From JAEZPW01 sp035629075 (GTDB taxonomy: Bacteria > Acidobacteriota > Terriglobia > Terriglobales > Acidobacteriaceae), in the NCBI GenBank assembly GCA_035629075.1, contig DASPIK010000049.1, positions 17,347 through 81,346 on the forward strand: DNA of 64,000 nucleotides, written 5' to 3'. Position numbers and translations under genes: made by a program. Shown in pieces: positions 17,499 through 26,813 of the stretch. The notes under the pieces were generated by a model. That model was given only the letters and a program-made list of their open reading frames with translations. It made no database searches and was not told the DNA's origin. Positions within the stretch are counted from its first letter, which is position 1. Every line of letters begins with the position of its first letter.

Positions 17499-18659
17499 AT
17501 GACCCCAACCCGCGCCGACATTGCCAACTACCGTATATCGGACGCCACGGATTTCCTGACGCCCGCGCTCGCCGTTTATGCCGACTTGGTGGACCACAAC
17601 ATCTCGCGCATGCTGACCATTGTTGGCGATGCGAACCGTTGGCGGCCTCACGTGAAGACGGCCAAACTTGCTTACACCATTCGCCGACTGGTGGATCACG
17701 GAATTGTCCACATGAAGTGCGCCACCACGCTGGAATTGATCACGGCCTGCGAAGCAGGCGCGCGGGATGTGGTATTTGCCTACCCGATCGTTGGAGGAGC
17801 CGCTGAGCGCGTCAAAGAAGTCGCAGCTTGTTTCCCGTCGGCGAAAGTCTCCGCACTGATCGAACAGGCAGGGCAAGTGGAACTTTGGCGCGGCAGCCGG
17901 ATGGGGATTTTCCTGGACGTCAACTCGGGCATGAACCGCACGGGCATCGATCCCTTCCGAATCGATGAAATCCTGAACATCGTTCGCAACGTCATCGCCG
18001 CGGGCCTGCACTTCCGAGGGGTTCACTACTACGACGGGCATCATACTCACCCGAACCTGGACGAGCGAACGTTCGCGGCTCACGACGGATACACCCAACT
18101 ACTGCAGATCGTCAGAGTCCTCGGAGAAGCCGGCATCTGCGTTGAAGAGGTGATTACGTCGGGGACGCCGACCTTTCCCTGTGCTCTCTCCTTTGCCGGC
18201 TTCCGAAACAGCACCTTTGTCCACCGGATTTCTCCGGGAACCGTTGTTTACAACGATTGCACCAGCCTTTCGCAGCTTCCCGACGAGTACCATCTGCGTG
18301 CTGCGGCCCTGGTAATATCCTCGGTCGTCAGCCATCCGGCTAACAACCTTTTTACGTGCGACGCTGGACACAAAACAGTTTCCCTCGATACCGGTGTCCC
18401 CAATTGCGTGGCGATTGGAAGGAACGAACTACAGCCGCTTAAGCCGAGTGAAGAGCACTTGCCGCTGCGGGTTGCGCCCGGGTCACCTGTGCCGACATTA
18501 GGCGAACGCCTGTACTTGGTGCCGCGCCACGTGTGTCCAACCGTAAACAACTTTGATCACGCCTTGATCGTTCGTGACGGGCGCATTATCGGTGTGGAGC
18601 AGGTCACGTCACGCGGCCGCGAGGCGCCATTGCATGCTTTGTCGGCACACAACAGTTGA
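17499..18659 (+). CDS. DSD1-family PLP enzyme (D-serine dehydratase / D-threonine aldolase-like)
   Basis: A 386-residue fold-type III PLP enzyme of the alanine-racemase-like D-threonine aldolase family. The PLP Lys is in RPHVKTAK (K53). A metal site near the C-terminus reads PRHVCPTVNNFD (H344 and C346). As I recall, His-x-Cys is the zinc pair of eukaryotic D-serine dehydratases, while D-threonine aldolases use His-x-Asp, so dehydratase-type chemistry on a D-hydroxy-amino acid is favoured. The ATG at 17499 is preferred; a GTG seven codons upstream is possible. It lies between the amino-acid permease and a secreted hydrolase in the same direction. The D-amino acid preference follows from the family. 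Confidence 0.85.
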   Translation: MTPTRADIANYRISDATDFLTPALAVYADLVDHNISRMLTIVGDANRWRPHVKTAKLAYTIRRLVDHGIVHMKCATTLELITACEAGARDVVFAYPIVGGAAERVKEVAACFPSAKVSALIEQAGQVELWRGSRMGIFLDVNSGMNRTGIDPFRIDEILNIVRNVIAAGLHFRGVHYYDGHHTHPNLDERTFAAHDGYTQLLQIVRVLGEAGICVEEVITSGTPTFPCALSFAGFRNSTFVHRISPGTVVYNDCTSLSQLPDEYHLRAAALVISSVVSHPANNLFTCDAGHKTVSLDTGVPNCVAIGRNELQPLKPSEEHLPLRVAPGSPVPTLGERLYLVPRHVCPTVNNFDHALIVRDGRIIGVEQVTSRGREAPLHALSAHNS

Positions 18660-18723
18660 AGTCAACGTGAGAGCCAGCCATTTGTGAGTCGGCTGTGCGA
18701 GTGTTTGCCGGGAGGTCGTACTG

Positions 18724-20427
18724 ATGCGCAGAGCTTTCAAGATCACAATTCTGCTAGTTGTGTTTTGCGCGACGCTCGCGTTTTCGGCTGATCGCGCAAG
18801 CGTTCCGCCGCGCAAGGAGTATGCACAAGCTGCCGCCGCACTCGAGCAGATGATCGAGCGTGAACTGAGGGACAAGCAACTGCCTGCGATGTCCATCGCG
18901 CTGGTGGATGACAACGAGATCGTCTGGGCGCAGGGCTTCGGCTATGCCGATCCTGAACGGAAGGTTCCGGCGACCGCCAGCACGGTGTATCGCATCGGCT
19001 CCGTATCCAAGCTGTTCACCGACATCGGCGTGATGCAAATGGCGGAGCAGGGCAAACTCGATATTGACGCTCCCATATCGAACTACCTGCCGGACTTCAA
19101 ACCAGCCAATCAGTTCCCCAAACCGATAACGCTGCGACAGTTAATGGCGCATCGCTCCGGTCTGCTGCGCGAACCAGTAGCTGGCCACTACTTCGATGAC
19201 GCCGAGCCGACCATTGCCGCGACCGTTCGCAGCCTCAACGACCGCCCGCTGATTTACGAACCGGAAACGCGCGTCAAGTACTCCAACGCCGGCATCACCG
19301 TCGTTGGCTACACGCTTGAGTCGCTGAACCGGCAGCCGTTTGCGGCACACATGAAGCAGGCGTTGCTCGCGCCCATGGGCATGAACTCCAGCGCCTTCGA
19401 ACTTTCCCCTGAAATCAAAAACAACCTCGCCAAGGCGTACATCTGGACCTATCGCGGCGGTGTGTTTCCAGCTCCGACATTCGAACCCGGCATCGTCCCA
19501 GCCGGATCGATGTATTCGACGGTGCTTGATCTCGGCCGTTTCGCAGGTGTCTTGATGAGCGAAGGCCGCGCAGCGAATGGCCAAGTTCTAAAGCCTGAGA
19601 CGCTGAAGCGGATGTACGAACCCCAGTTCGCTCAGCGCGAGCCCCGCAACTTCGGAATCGGCTTCATGCTTGGCGATCTGGACGGTCACAAAGTGGTCGG
19701 TCATGGTGGCGCTGTTTACGGATTCGCAACGGAGTTCGAGGTTCTCCCTGCCGACAAACTGGGCGCAGTGGCGATCACCACCATGGACAGCGCCAATGGC
19801 GTGACGACGCATATCGTCCAGACGGCGCTTCGGATGATGCTCGCGGTGAAAGCAGGTAAAACCCTATCGCAGATCCCCGTCACCGAGCCTGTCCCCGCTG
19901 ATCTCTCGAGCAAGCTGGCGGGGCGATACGGCGAGGGTGAAAGCGCGGTCGATCTTTTCGAGCAGAACGGGAACCTGTATCTCAGGCGACTCCGTGGAGG
20001 TTCGCAGCTACGCTTGCGCAAGCTCGCAGGCGCGCTCGTAACCGATGATCGGCTCTCCTATGGAACCAGGATTGAGCCAACCGACGATGCGATCCGGATT
20101 GGGAATGAAGTCCTGAAGCGCGTCCCGGCCGCGAAGCCCACGGCAGTTCCCCAGGAATGGGAAGGGCTGATCGGCGAGTATGGCTGGGACTACAACATCC
20201 TCAACATCGAAGCTCGCGATGGCCAGCTTGTGTCGCTGATCGAGTGGTACGAGTACGAGCCGCTCGAGCAGATTTCCAAGGACGTTTTCCGGTATCCCCA
20301 ACGCGGTCTTTACGACAACGAAACAATCACGTTCACTCGCGACGCCAGCGGCCGCGCGACCCAGGTTGAGGTTGGCAGTGTGGTCTTCAAGCGCCGCAAA
20401 ACAGAAGAAGTGCAGTGGCATCCGTAA
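18724..20427 (+). CDS. Secreted serine hydrolase, class-C beta-lactamase fold
   Basis: A 567-residue exported protein with signal peptide (1-21, ending LAFSA) and a GGGAGG site before the ATG. The catalytic motifs are SVSK (S93, K96), Y186-S187-N188 and HGG at 327-329. The C-terminal half (about 390-560) is a two-part beta-rich accessory region. It is the fourth member of this family in the locus and the only one on the plus strand, placed between the D-amino-acid enzyme and the dipeptide-epimerase-like enzyme. A D-aminopeptidase or DD-peptidase role fits the context, but an esterase role is not excluded. Confidence 0.9.
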   Translation: MRRAFKITILLVVFCATLAFSADRASVPPRKEYAQAAAALEQMIERELRDKQLPAMSIALVDDNEIVWAQGFGYADPERKVPATASTVYRIGSVSKLFTDIGVMQMAEQGKLDIDAPISNYLPDFKPANQFPKPITLRQLMAHRSGLLREPVAGHYFDDAEPTIAATVRSLNDRPLIYEPETRVKYSNAGITVVGYTLESLNRQPFAAHMKQALLAPMGMNSSAFELSPEIKNNLAKAYIWTYRGGVFPAPTFEPGIVPAGSMYSTVLDLGRFAGVLMSEGRAANGQVLKPETLKRMYEPQFAQREPRNFGIGFMLGDLDGHKVVGHGGAVYGFATEFEVLPADKLGAVAITTMDSANGVTTHIVQTALRMMLAVKAGKTLSQIPVTEPVPADLSSKLAGRYGEGESAVDLFEQNGNLYLRRLRGGSQLRLRKLAGALVTDDRLSYGTRIEPTDDAIRIGNEVLKRVPAAKPTAVPQEWEGLIGEYGWDYNILNIEARDGQLVSLIEWYEYEPLEQISKDVFRYPQRGLYDNETITFTRDASGRATQVEVGSVVFKRRKTEEVQWHP

Positions 20428-20487
20428 TCTGACGAGCCGTAGACAATTTGTATGGCTGCCAGTATGGCAGCATCAGGAGGCGACATC

Positions 20488-21702
20488 ATGGAAGTGACCC
20501 GAAAGGGATTTATGAAGGGCTTCGCCGGAGCACTGTTTGCCGGCGGTTTTCTTGGCCGTGCCACCGAAATGCTGGCCCAGGCGCAGCAGACCTCGAATTC
20601 GCATCCGCGACAGACTCGCATCGCCGATGTTACGGTGTGGCCCTTCACCATGCAACAGAAGGAGACCTTGCGCATTGCGCTCGGTAATATGGGAGCCGAC
20701 AACGTCCTCGTCCGCTTGCGCACGAACGATGGCGTAGTGGGCTGGGGCGAATCTTCCCCCTTCTCTCCTGTAATGGGCGAAACCCAGGCTTCCGATCTGA
20801 CTATGTCCAAACACCTGGCCGACATAGTTAAGGGACGCGATCCATTCACTATTCCCAAGATCGTCTTGGACATGGAGGCATTCGTTCCTGGCCACCCCGG
20901 CATAAAGGCCGCGTTCGAGATGGCGCTCTGGGACATCGCCGGAAAACTTTCGAATCAGCCCGTCTGCTGCATGCTCGGCAGCTTTAGAGATTCAACCCTC
21001 ACGGACAAAACCGTGTTCCTCGACACGCCTGAAGTCATGGCCCAGAAGGCGAAGAAGATTACTGATATGGGCTTCAAGGTCGTGAAGGTGAAGCTCGGTG
21101 AAGCGCCGGAATACGACTTCAAACGACTGAGTGCAGTGAGAGCCAGCATCGGGCCAAGTATCGGTATTCGTATTGATGCGAACCAGGCATGGAATGCCGC
21201 CACCGCGGTCCGCGCTCTGAAGCTGCTAGAGCCGCTGAACGTCGAGTTCTGCGAACAGCCAGTTCCTCACTGGGACTGGGACGGACTGAAGTACGTTCGC
21301 GACCACTCCCCGATCGCGATCATGGCGGATGAATGCATTCACACGCCGCACGATGCCATCGAAGCAGTCCGCCGAGACTGCTGCGACATGATTAACATCA
21401 AGGTGATGAAATCAGGCGGAATTCTGAACTCCATGCGGATCGCCCAGATTGCGGACGCCGCCAACATGAAGTGCATGTTCGGATGCATGAGCGAGATTAA
21501 GGTGGCGATCACCGCCGCCGCGCATGTGCTCATGGCAAGCCCGAATGCGGTGTATGCCGATCTGGATTCGTTCACCGAGTACGACGCCGATCCGGTGATC
21601 GGAGGAGTTCTACTCAAGGATGGTTCGCTTAGCATTGCGGAAAAGCCCGGCCTTGGCCTCGACATCGACGCGGCGTGGCTGAAAGGCTTGCGTTCGATCT
21701 AG
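20488..21702 (+). CDS. Exported enolase-superfamily enzyme, dipeptide-epimerase-like
   Basis: A 404-residue protein of the mandelate racemase/muconate lactonising group. The ATG at 20488 follows AGGAGG by seven bases. Catalytic positions line up with L-Ala-D/L-Glu epimerases: KxK at 200-202, metal ligands D230, E256 and D281, the opposing Lys in IKVMKSGG (K308) and the D-L-D motif at 358-360 that binds the dipeptide amino group in that subgroup. The N-terminus, TRKGFMKGFAGALFAGGF ending near MLAQA, looks like a Tat signal with RK in place of RR. A periplasmic epimerase would act on dipeptides released by the neighbouring hydrolases. Specificity is inferred. Confidence 0.85.
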   Translation: MEVTRKGFMKGFAGALFAGGFLGRATEMLAQAQQTSNSHPRQTRIADVTVWPFTMQQKETLRIALGNMGADNVLVRLRTNDGVVGWGESSPFSPVMGETQASDLTMSKHLADIVKGRDPFTIPKIVLDMEAFVPGHPGIKAAFEMALWDIAGKLSNQPVCCMLGSFRDSTLTDKTVFLDTPEVMAQKAKKITDMGFKVVKVKLGEAPEYDFKRLSAVRASIGPSIGIRIDANQAWNAATAVRALKLLEPLNVEFCEQPVPHWDWDGLKYVRDHSPIAIMADECIHTPHDAIEAVRRDCCDMINIKVMKSGGILNSMRIAQIADAANMKCMFGCMSEIKVAITAAAHVLMASPNAVYADLDSFTEYDADPVIGGVLLKDGSLSIAEKPGLGLDIDAAWLKGLRSI

Positions 21703-21814
21703 GTAGTCACTTGTTCGCTCCTCACCGTACTACGACTGGGGACGGGGCCTCCACCCCGTCCCGTGTTTCACACCCAGTGTTGGGTGCAAAGCTAATACTG
21801 CTCGGAGAAGATAC

Positions 21815-22531
21815 ATGCGCACCAAGTCAAATTTGCTTGCGGTGGCCGTCGCCGTACTGTTTTCCTGTTCCTTATTCGCGCAGGACAAGGGCAACAAGTT
21901 CAACGTCGTGGTCAGCGGCAAGCAGTTAGGCACCGAAGAGTACAGCATTACGCGCGACGCAAAGGGCTACAAGCTCAAGAGCAAAGCGACTTCCAGGCAC
22001 GACGACGGCCGTAGCACCGTCGTGGAACAAGAACAGTTGCTCGAGCCTGACATGACGCTCAAGCGATACACGCTGCGCGCCGTGAACATTGACGGCATTC
22101 AGACCATTGAAGCCGCCCGCGACAAAGATAAGATCCGCATGAGCGTGCGCCTGCCCAATCGTGAACCAAGAAGTTTCAGCGTCCCCCTGGCTGCGCGCAT
22201 TGTCGTGCTCGACAACATGGTCGTCAGCCATATGCAGGTGTTGCTTGACCTGATGGGCGGCAAGCCTCCGGCGCCTGATTACGGCTTCCTCGTTCCTCAG
22301 CAGCTCACTCTCTTGCCCGGAGGTGTGACCCAGCTTCCACGCCAGGAAACTGCGTCTCTCGATGGTCGACCCCTGAACGTCAGGAAGTACTCAGTCAACG
22401 CTGGCGGTCTCATTATCGAGTGCTGGGCGGATAGTACGAGTTCCAGGCTCATGCGCGTGTGGGTGCCGACACAGCGCGTCGAATTCATTCGCGAAGGTTA
22501 TCGCCCAGCGGGAGCGCCCCCGTCTTCCTAG
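21815..22531 (+). CDS. Secreted protein of unknown function
   Basis: A 238-residue protein with a signal peptide (1-22, ending SLFAQ). The body has strongly alternating beta-strand pattern, with FNVVVSGKQLGTEEYSI and YKLKSKATSR, resembling DUF3108-like periplasmic beta proteins. No catalytic motif is seen. It lies 112 bp after the epimerase gene on the same strand and may be the end of that operon or independent. Confidence 0.75.
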   Translation: MRTKSNLLAVAVAVLFSCSLFAQDKGNKFNVVVSGKQLGTEEYSITRDAKGYKLKSKATSRHDDGRSTVVEQEQLLEPDMTLKRYTLRAVNIDGIQTIEAARDKDKIRMSVRLPNREPRSFSVPLAARIVVLDNMVVSHMQVLLDLMGGKPPAPDYGFLVPQQLTLLPGGVTQLPRQETASLDGRPLNVRKYSVNAGGLIIECWADSTSSRLMRVWVPTQRVEFIREGYRPAGAPPSS

Positions 22532-22535
22532 AGTT

Positions 22536-22569
22536 GGTTCAAATCAGATCACGGTTCAAATCAGATCAC
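22536..22569. repeat. Tandem direct repeat, 2 x 17 bp
   Basis: Two perfect adjacent copies of a 17-base unit, GGTTCAAATCAGATCAC, immediately downstream of the secreted unknown gene. No U-tract or hairpin accompanies it. Confidence 0.9.
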
Positions 22570-22713
22570 AGCGTAATGGCGGCGGACCATCTCTAGGTGT
22601 TGAGCGAGTGAACTGCTGTCAAGGCGACGGACTGAACCAGGCTCATTCGTCGCTGAAGCAGACCTGGCCCGGGGTCGCGAAGTGAAGTAAGCCAGTGGTC
22701 GTGTCAATAGGTC

Positions 22714-22806
<93 letters not shown>

Positions 22807-23110
22807 GCGAGTACAACGGGCCGCTTGCTGCACGGGCAAGCGAAAGGCGCGTTTGGACTTGCCTAACGAATTGTACTACACCAAAGCACGAATCGCGACG
22901 GCTTCGGACGGTTTGGGATCATATTTTGCTGGTCAAACCTTTAACACTTTTGTTTCTGAACGGCACTCCAGTAGCGTTCGCTACAAAGTATGTAGATACG
23001 ACTGCAACACCCAGCATCGCGGCGGTTCCCATGAACGGTTGAGATCTTTTCGGTTGTCAGGAGTGTTCAGTTGAGCTGCCAAACCAGCGTTGGTCTACAG
23101 CAACTCGTGA
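22807..23110. other. Intergenic region between tRNA-Ser and gatA
   Basis: About 300 bp. It should carry the tRNA promoter (minus strand) and the gatA 3' end. No open frame, hairpin with U-tract or repeat could be supported. Confidence 0.5.
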
Positions 23111-24556
23111 CTAGATCTCGCCACGCGCATGTTCATAAGCGTGAGCTACGCGAATCATAGTTGCTTCATCGAAATGTCGCGCGATCAACTGCAGTCCGAT
23201 TGGCAGGCCTTCCCGTGACTTGCCGCATGGAACGGAAATCCCGGGCACGCCAGCCAGATCTGCCGTTACGGTATAGATGTCGTTCAGGTACATCTCAAGC
23301 GGATCTTCGACTTTTTCGCCCAGTTTGAATGCGGGCGAGGGCGTTGTTGGCGTCGCGATCACATCCACCTTCTGAAATGCCTGCTCAAAGTCGCGCGCCA
23401 GCAATGTACGCACCCTTTGGGCCTTCAGGTAATAAGCGTCGTAGTAGCCCGCACTCAGAGCATACGTACCGAGCATAATGCGACGCTTGACCTCTGCGCC
23501 GAACGCCTCGTCGCGTGTGCGGCGATACATTTCGCCAAGGGTGCGCGCATTCTGTGCCCGATACCCATAGCGCACACCATCGTAACGCGCCAGATTAGAA
23601 GACGCCTCAGCTGTGGCTATCACGTAGTATGTCGGTATGGCGTACTTCGTGTGCGGCAACGAGATGTTTACGATTTTGCATCCCGCCTCGCGAAGTTTGT
23701 CGATCGCGCGCTCTACAGACTCGCGTACTTCAGAGTCCAACCCCTCTGCAAAGTATTCGCTTGGCACGCCTATGCGCAGTCCCTTTACCGGCTTCCCGAT
23801 CTCCTCGACGTAATCCGGGACTGGCACATCGGCCGAAGTCGAGTCCAGTGGGTCTCGTCCCGCAATTTCACGCAACACGATCGCTGCATCTTTCACCGTC
23901 TTTGTGAGCGGCCCGACGTGATCCAGGGACGACGCGAATGCAATCAAGCCGTATCGCGATACGCGGCCATATGTCCCCATTAACCCTACGACCCCGCAGA
24001 ACGCCGCTGGTTGCCGAATCGAACCACCGGTATCCGAACCGAGCGTTACCACCGCAGTGTTCGCTGCCACGGCAGCAGCCGACCCGCCAGACGACCCGCC
24101 CGGCACTCGGCTAAGGTCACGCGGGTTGTGAACCGGTTTGTACGCGGAGTTCTCATTGGACGAGCCCATTGCAAACTCATCGCAGTTCAGCTTTCCTAAC
24201 ACCACGGCGCCAGCCGCTTCGAGTCTTGCCACGGCCGTGCAGGTATACGGTGGCACGAAGTTCTGCAGAATCTTGGAGCCTGCTGTCGTGCGCACGCCTT
24301 TGGTGACCATGACGTCCTTGATACCGACCGGCACGCCGCCAAGCGGCGGAATCGGATTGCCCTTGTCCGCGATCGCATCGATACGCGCAGCCTGTTCAAG
24401 TGCGCGCTCTCGGCACGTAAGAAGATACGCGCCCATAGGTCCGTCCTCTTGTTCAACTTTTTCGAGAAACGCTTCGGTCAGTGCAGTAGACGTAATCTGC
24501 CGTTCTTGTATTGCAGTCCGCGTGGCATCGATCGTAAGAAGGTTCAGGTCGATCAT
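23111..24556 (-). CDS. gatA: Asp-tRNA(Asn)/Glu-tRNA(Gln) amidotransferase subunit A
   Basis: A 481-residue amidase-signature protein. It releases ammonia from glutamine for amidation of mischarged Glu-tRNA(Gln) or Asp-tRNA(Asn) in the GatCAB complex. The signature is complete: catalytic Lys in PVGIKDVMV, the Gly/Ser-rich block GGSSGGSAAAVAAN, and the nucleophile loop GSDTGGSIRQPAAFCG. The length is normal for GatA. gatC lies 71 bp upstream in the same direction; gatB is not in the window. A DUF721-type gene precedes gatC with overlap, so a three-gene unit is likely. Confidence 0.97.
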   Translation of the reverse strand: MIDLNLLTIDATRTAIQERQITSTALTEAFLEKVEQEDGPMGAYLLTCRERALEQAARIDAIADKGNPIPPLGGVPVGIKDVMVTKGVRTTAGSKILQNFVPPYTCTAVARLEAAGAVVLGKLNCDEFAMGSSNENSAYKPVHNPRDLSRVPGGSSGGSAAAVAANTAVVTLGSDTGGSIRQPAAFCGVVGLMGTYGRVSRYGLIAFASSLDHVGPLTKTVKDAAIVLREIAGRDPLDSTSADVPVPDYVEEIGKPVKGLRIGVPSEYFAEGLDSEVRESVERAIDKLREAGCKIVNISLPHTKYAIPTYYVIATAEASSNLARYDGVRYGYRAQNARTLGEMYRRTRDEAFGAEVKRRIMLGTYALSAGYYDAYYLKAQRVRTLLARDFEQAFQKVDVIATPTTPSPAFKLGEKVEDPLEMYLNDIYTVTADLAGVPGISVPCGKSREGLPIGLQLIARHFDEATMIRVAHAYEHARGEI

Positions 24557-24627
24557 CGTTCCGTTCCAGATGCGCGTGGTAGTAAGCGAAAGCCGCGTCG
24601 CCGTCGCACGGTCAATTGGTAAGTCCG

Positions 24628-24924
24628 CTATTTGTCGATAACTTTCGGCACTTTGAAAAAGATGCCGTCACTCTCAGGAGCGTTCTTCAGTGCGTCTTCA
24701 TGAGGCAGTGACGGCAGTGGCTCATCCGGGCGCATCGCGTACTCAGAACCAATACTCTGTACCTGCGCCATCGGTTCGACATTCGAGGTATCGAGTTCGT
24801 TCAGTTGGTCGATGTAGCCGAGGATCGAGTTGAGATCCGTCACCATCCGTCCACGCTCACCCTCGGTAAGCTCCAGATTAGCTAGATCCTCTACGTAGCG
24901 GACGTCTTTCTCCGTCACTTTCAT
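24628..24924 (-). CDS. gatC: Asp-tRNA(Asn)/Glu-tRNA(Gln) amidotransferase subunit C
   Basis: A 98-residue protein of normal GatC length. It begins MKVTEKDVRYVEDLANLELT and contains DLNSILGYIDQLNELDT, both GatC family features. GatC wraps around GatA and stabilises the GatAB interface. Its ATG overlaps the TGA of the upstream gene (ATGA), and gatA follows after 71 bp. Confidence 0.95.
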   Translation of the reverse strand: MKVTEKDVRYVEDLANLELTEGERGRMVTDLNSILGYIDQLNELDTSNVEPMAQVQSIGSEYAMRPDEPLPSLPHEDALKNAPESDGIFFKVPKVIDK

Positions 24925-25250
24925 TGACTGGCCTTCACATTAAAGTCGGGAAACGCTGCCTCGTCCGGGAGAACGAATCGAACATACCTGACCCCAGGGC
25001 CTATGAATTGCGCGAACTCTGCGACATACCTCGGAGCCAAGTCCCTCAATTGTGCTTTCCATGTCCTATCGGGCACTTCCACACACAAAACGCCCTCGCT
25101 GAAATCAACTGCACGCGTCCGCTTGGCGACAGCCGCCCCGCAGATAGCCGGCCAAGCAATGACTGGCCTTTCCTCCGCCGGAAACCGCGCCAAAACGTTC
25201 CGCACGATTTTGATTAAGCCCACACTCGCCGGCTCCATCACGCACTCCAT
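24921..25250 (-). CDS. DUF721 (DciA-like) protein
   Basis: A 109-residue protein. It contains WPAICGAAVAKRTRAVDFSEGVLCVEVPDRTWKAQL split over the central part, which matches the DUF721 fold of DciA, a helper of the replicative helicase DnaB in many bacteria. A second ATG at 25238 has GGAG upstream and may be the true start. The stop overlaps gatC (ATGA), a linkage that is positional rather than functional. Assigned from family pattern; the role in replication is inferred. Confidence 0.78.
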   Translation of the reverse strand: MECVMEPASVGLIKIVRNVLARFPAEERPVIAWPAICGAAVAKRTRAVDFSEGVLCVEVPDRTWKAQLRDLAPRYVAEFAQFIGPGVRYVRFVLPDEAAFPDFNVKASQ

Positions 25251-25340
25251 TTCGCTTGGGAAACCACGATTTTAGCACCTGAAGCGTTATGCGTCGGTTC
25301 AAAGGCGATCAAGAAAGGATCACGTCAACATGAGCCGGGG

Positions 25341-26813
25341 TCAGGGCCTCACACCGTAAGTTTGATGGGGATCCAACTCGGGGTGAGTCAGCACAAGTTG
25401 CTGCACGAAACGCATAGCATCGTCACGACTTCGAAGTTGTCCTTCGAGTTGCGCGTCTTCAACGACTGACAGAATGTCCTTGAATGCCGGGCCCGGCTTC
25501 AGTCCTGCCGCGATCAGGTCATTGCCGGTAATGAGGGGCGCCGGACGAATTTCCTCGGGAGGCGTGTTCTCGTACTGCTCGCGAACAAAGTCATAGAGAT
25601 CGAGTGATCCGTGACTGCCAAGGCAGTCCAACCGATGTAACTCCAGGTGCTCCTCGAAATTCGGCAGTCGCATGAATCTCTTGAGCGTCGACTCCTTCAT
25701 CTTTCTGGCATCGGCAAACCGCATATGGTTCGCCACCAGGGCCTTGATCTGCTCGGTTTCGTCATTTGACAACCTGAGTCGATGGCAGATCTCGCCCGCT
25801 ATGGCTACTCCCACTTCAACGTGCCCGTCGAAGCGTATGCGATCCGGTCCGATGCTGAACGTCGGAGGCTTGCCGACGTCGTGGAGCAACGTTCCCCACG
25901 CCAGCGTCTTCGAGCATCCTTCGGGAAGCATGTCGAGCAGCAACAACGTGTGTACCCACACGTCGCCTTCAGGATGGAATTGCGGTGGCTGTTCCACCCC
26001 TTTCATCTTCTCCACCTCGGGAAGCACTTCGTGGAGCAGTCCGGTTTCATCAAGAAGCTCAAACGCTTTTCGCGCATGCCCTTCGATAAGCATTTTCGCA
26101 AGCTCGTCGCGCACGCGCTCACGGCTGACTTGGCGAATCTGCGGGGCCAGTCTCCTGATCGCCTCGAATGTCTGTGCCTCGATCCTGTAGTCAAACCGTG
26201 CGGCAAAACGTACTGCCCTGAGCAGGCGAAGTTTGTCCTCGGTGAACCTGCGCTCCGGATCCCCAATCGTGCGCACCAATCCAGACTGCAAATCGGCGCG
26301 TCCCCCAACGAAGTCCAGAACCTGCCCGTCGGCGACGCTTCCCAAATCCGGGCCACCGTCGGGGTCGAGTAACAGACCATTGATCGTGAAATCCCGGCGC
26401 TGCACGTCTTCCCGCGGGTCTTTCGAATATCTCACGGCATCCGGGTGACGTCCGTCCGTATACGCGCCGTCGTTGCGGAACGTGGCTACCTCGATCACGC
26501 GGGCGTGGGGTTTGGGCAATTGTTCGACGCTGAACGGTTTTTCGTCTTCGCTTTGCTCGAGGGCCGCATCGCCTTTCCGTGGGAACCCATTCTTCACCGG
26601 GACCAGCACAACTCCAAACTGCGCGCCTACCGCGTAAGTCCGCGGGAAAATACTCATTACCTCGTCCGGTGTAGCATCGGTCGCCACGTCGTAGTCCGCC
26701 GGTTCCCGCCCGAGCAGCAGATCACGGACACACCCCCCGACGAGATAAGCCTGGTGGCCTCGCTCCCGCAGAGTGCGAACGATCTCGACAGCGGCTTCTT
26801 TGATTCGCTCCAT
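25341..26813 (-). CDS. cca: CCA tRNA nucleotidyltransferase / poly(A) polymerase family with HD domain
   Basis: A 490-residue class II nucleotidyltransferase. The N-terminal head has the VGGCVRDLLLGREPADYDVAT signature (split here: GGxVRD and DYD metal ligands). Then the RRDFTINGL motif, the RLLRAVRFAARF block and the KxxxEGHARKAFELL body follow. A C-terminal HD domain carries LLHDVGKP. It adds or repairs the tRNA 3' CCA; related poly(A) polymerases cannot be excluded. The ATG at 26813 is preferred because the longer frame reaches into the promoter shared with tsaD. It is divergent from tsaD. Confidence 0.9.
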   Translation of the reverse strand: MERIKEAAVEIVRTLRERGHQAYLVGGCVRDLLLGREPADYDVATDATPDEVMSIFPRTYAVGAQFGVVLVPVKNGFPRKGDAALEQSEDEKPFSVEQLPKPHARVIEVATFRNDGAYTDGRHPDAVRYSKDPREDVQRRDFTINGLLLDPDGGPDLGSVADGQVLDFVGGRADLQSGLVRTIGDPERRFTEDKLRLLRAVRFAARFDYRIEAQTFEAIRRLAPQIRQVSRERVRDELAKMLIEGHARKAFELLDETGLLHEVLPEVEKMKGVEQPPQFHPEGDVWVHTLLLLDMLPEGCSKTLAWGTLLHDVGKPPTFSIGPDRIRFDGHVEVGVAIAGEICHRLRLSNDETEQIKALVANHMRFADARKMKESTLKRFMRLPNFEEHLELHRLDCLGSHGSLDLYDFVREQYENTPPEEIRPAPLITGNDLIAAGLKPGPAFKDILSVVEDAQLEGQLRSRDDAMRFVQQLVLTHPELDPHQTYGVRP

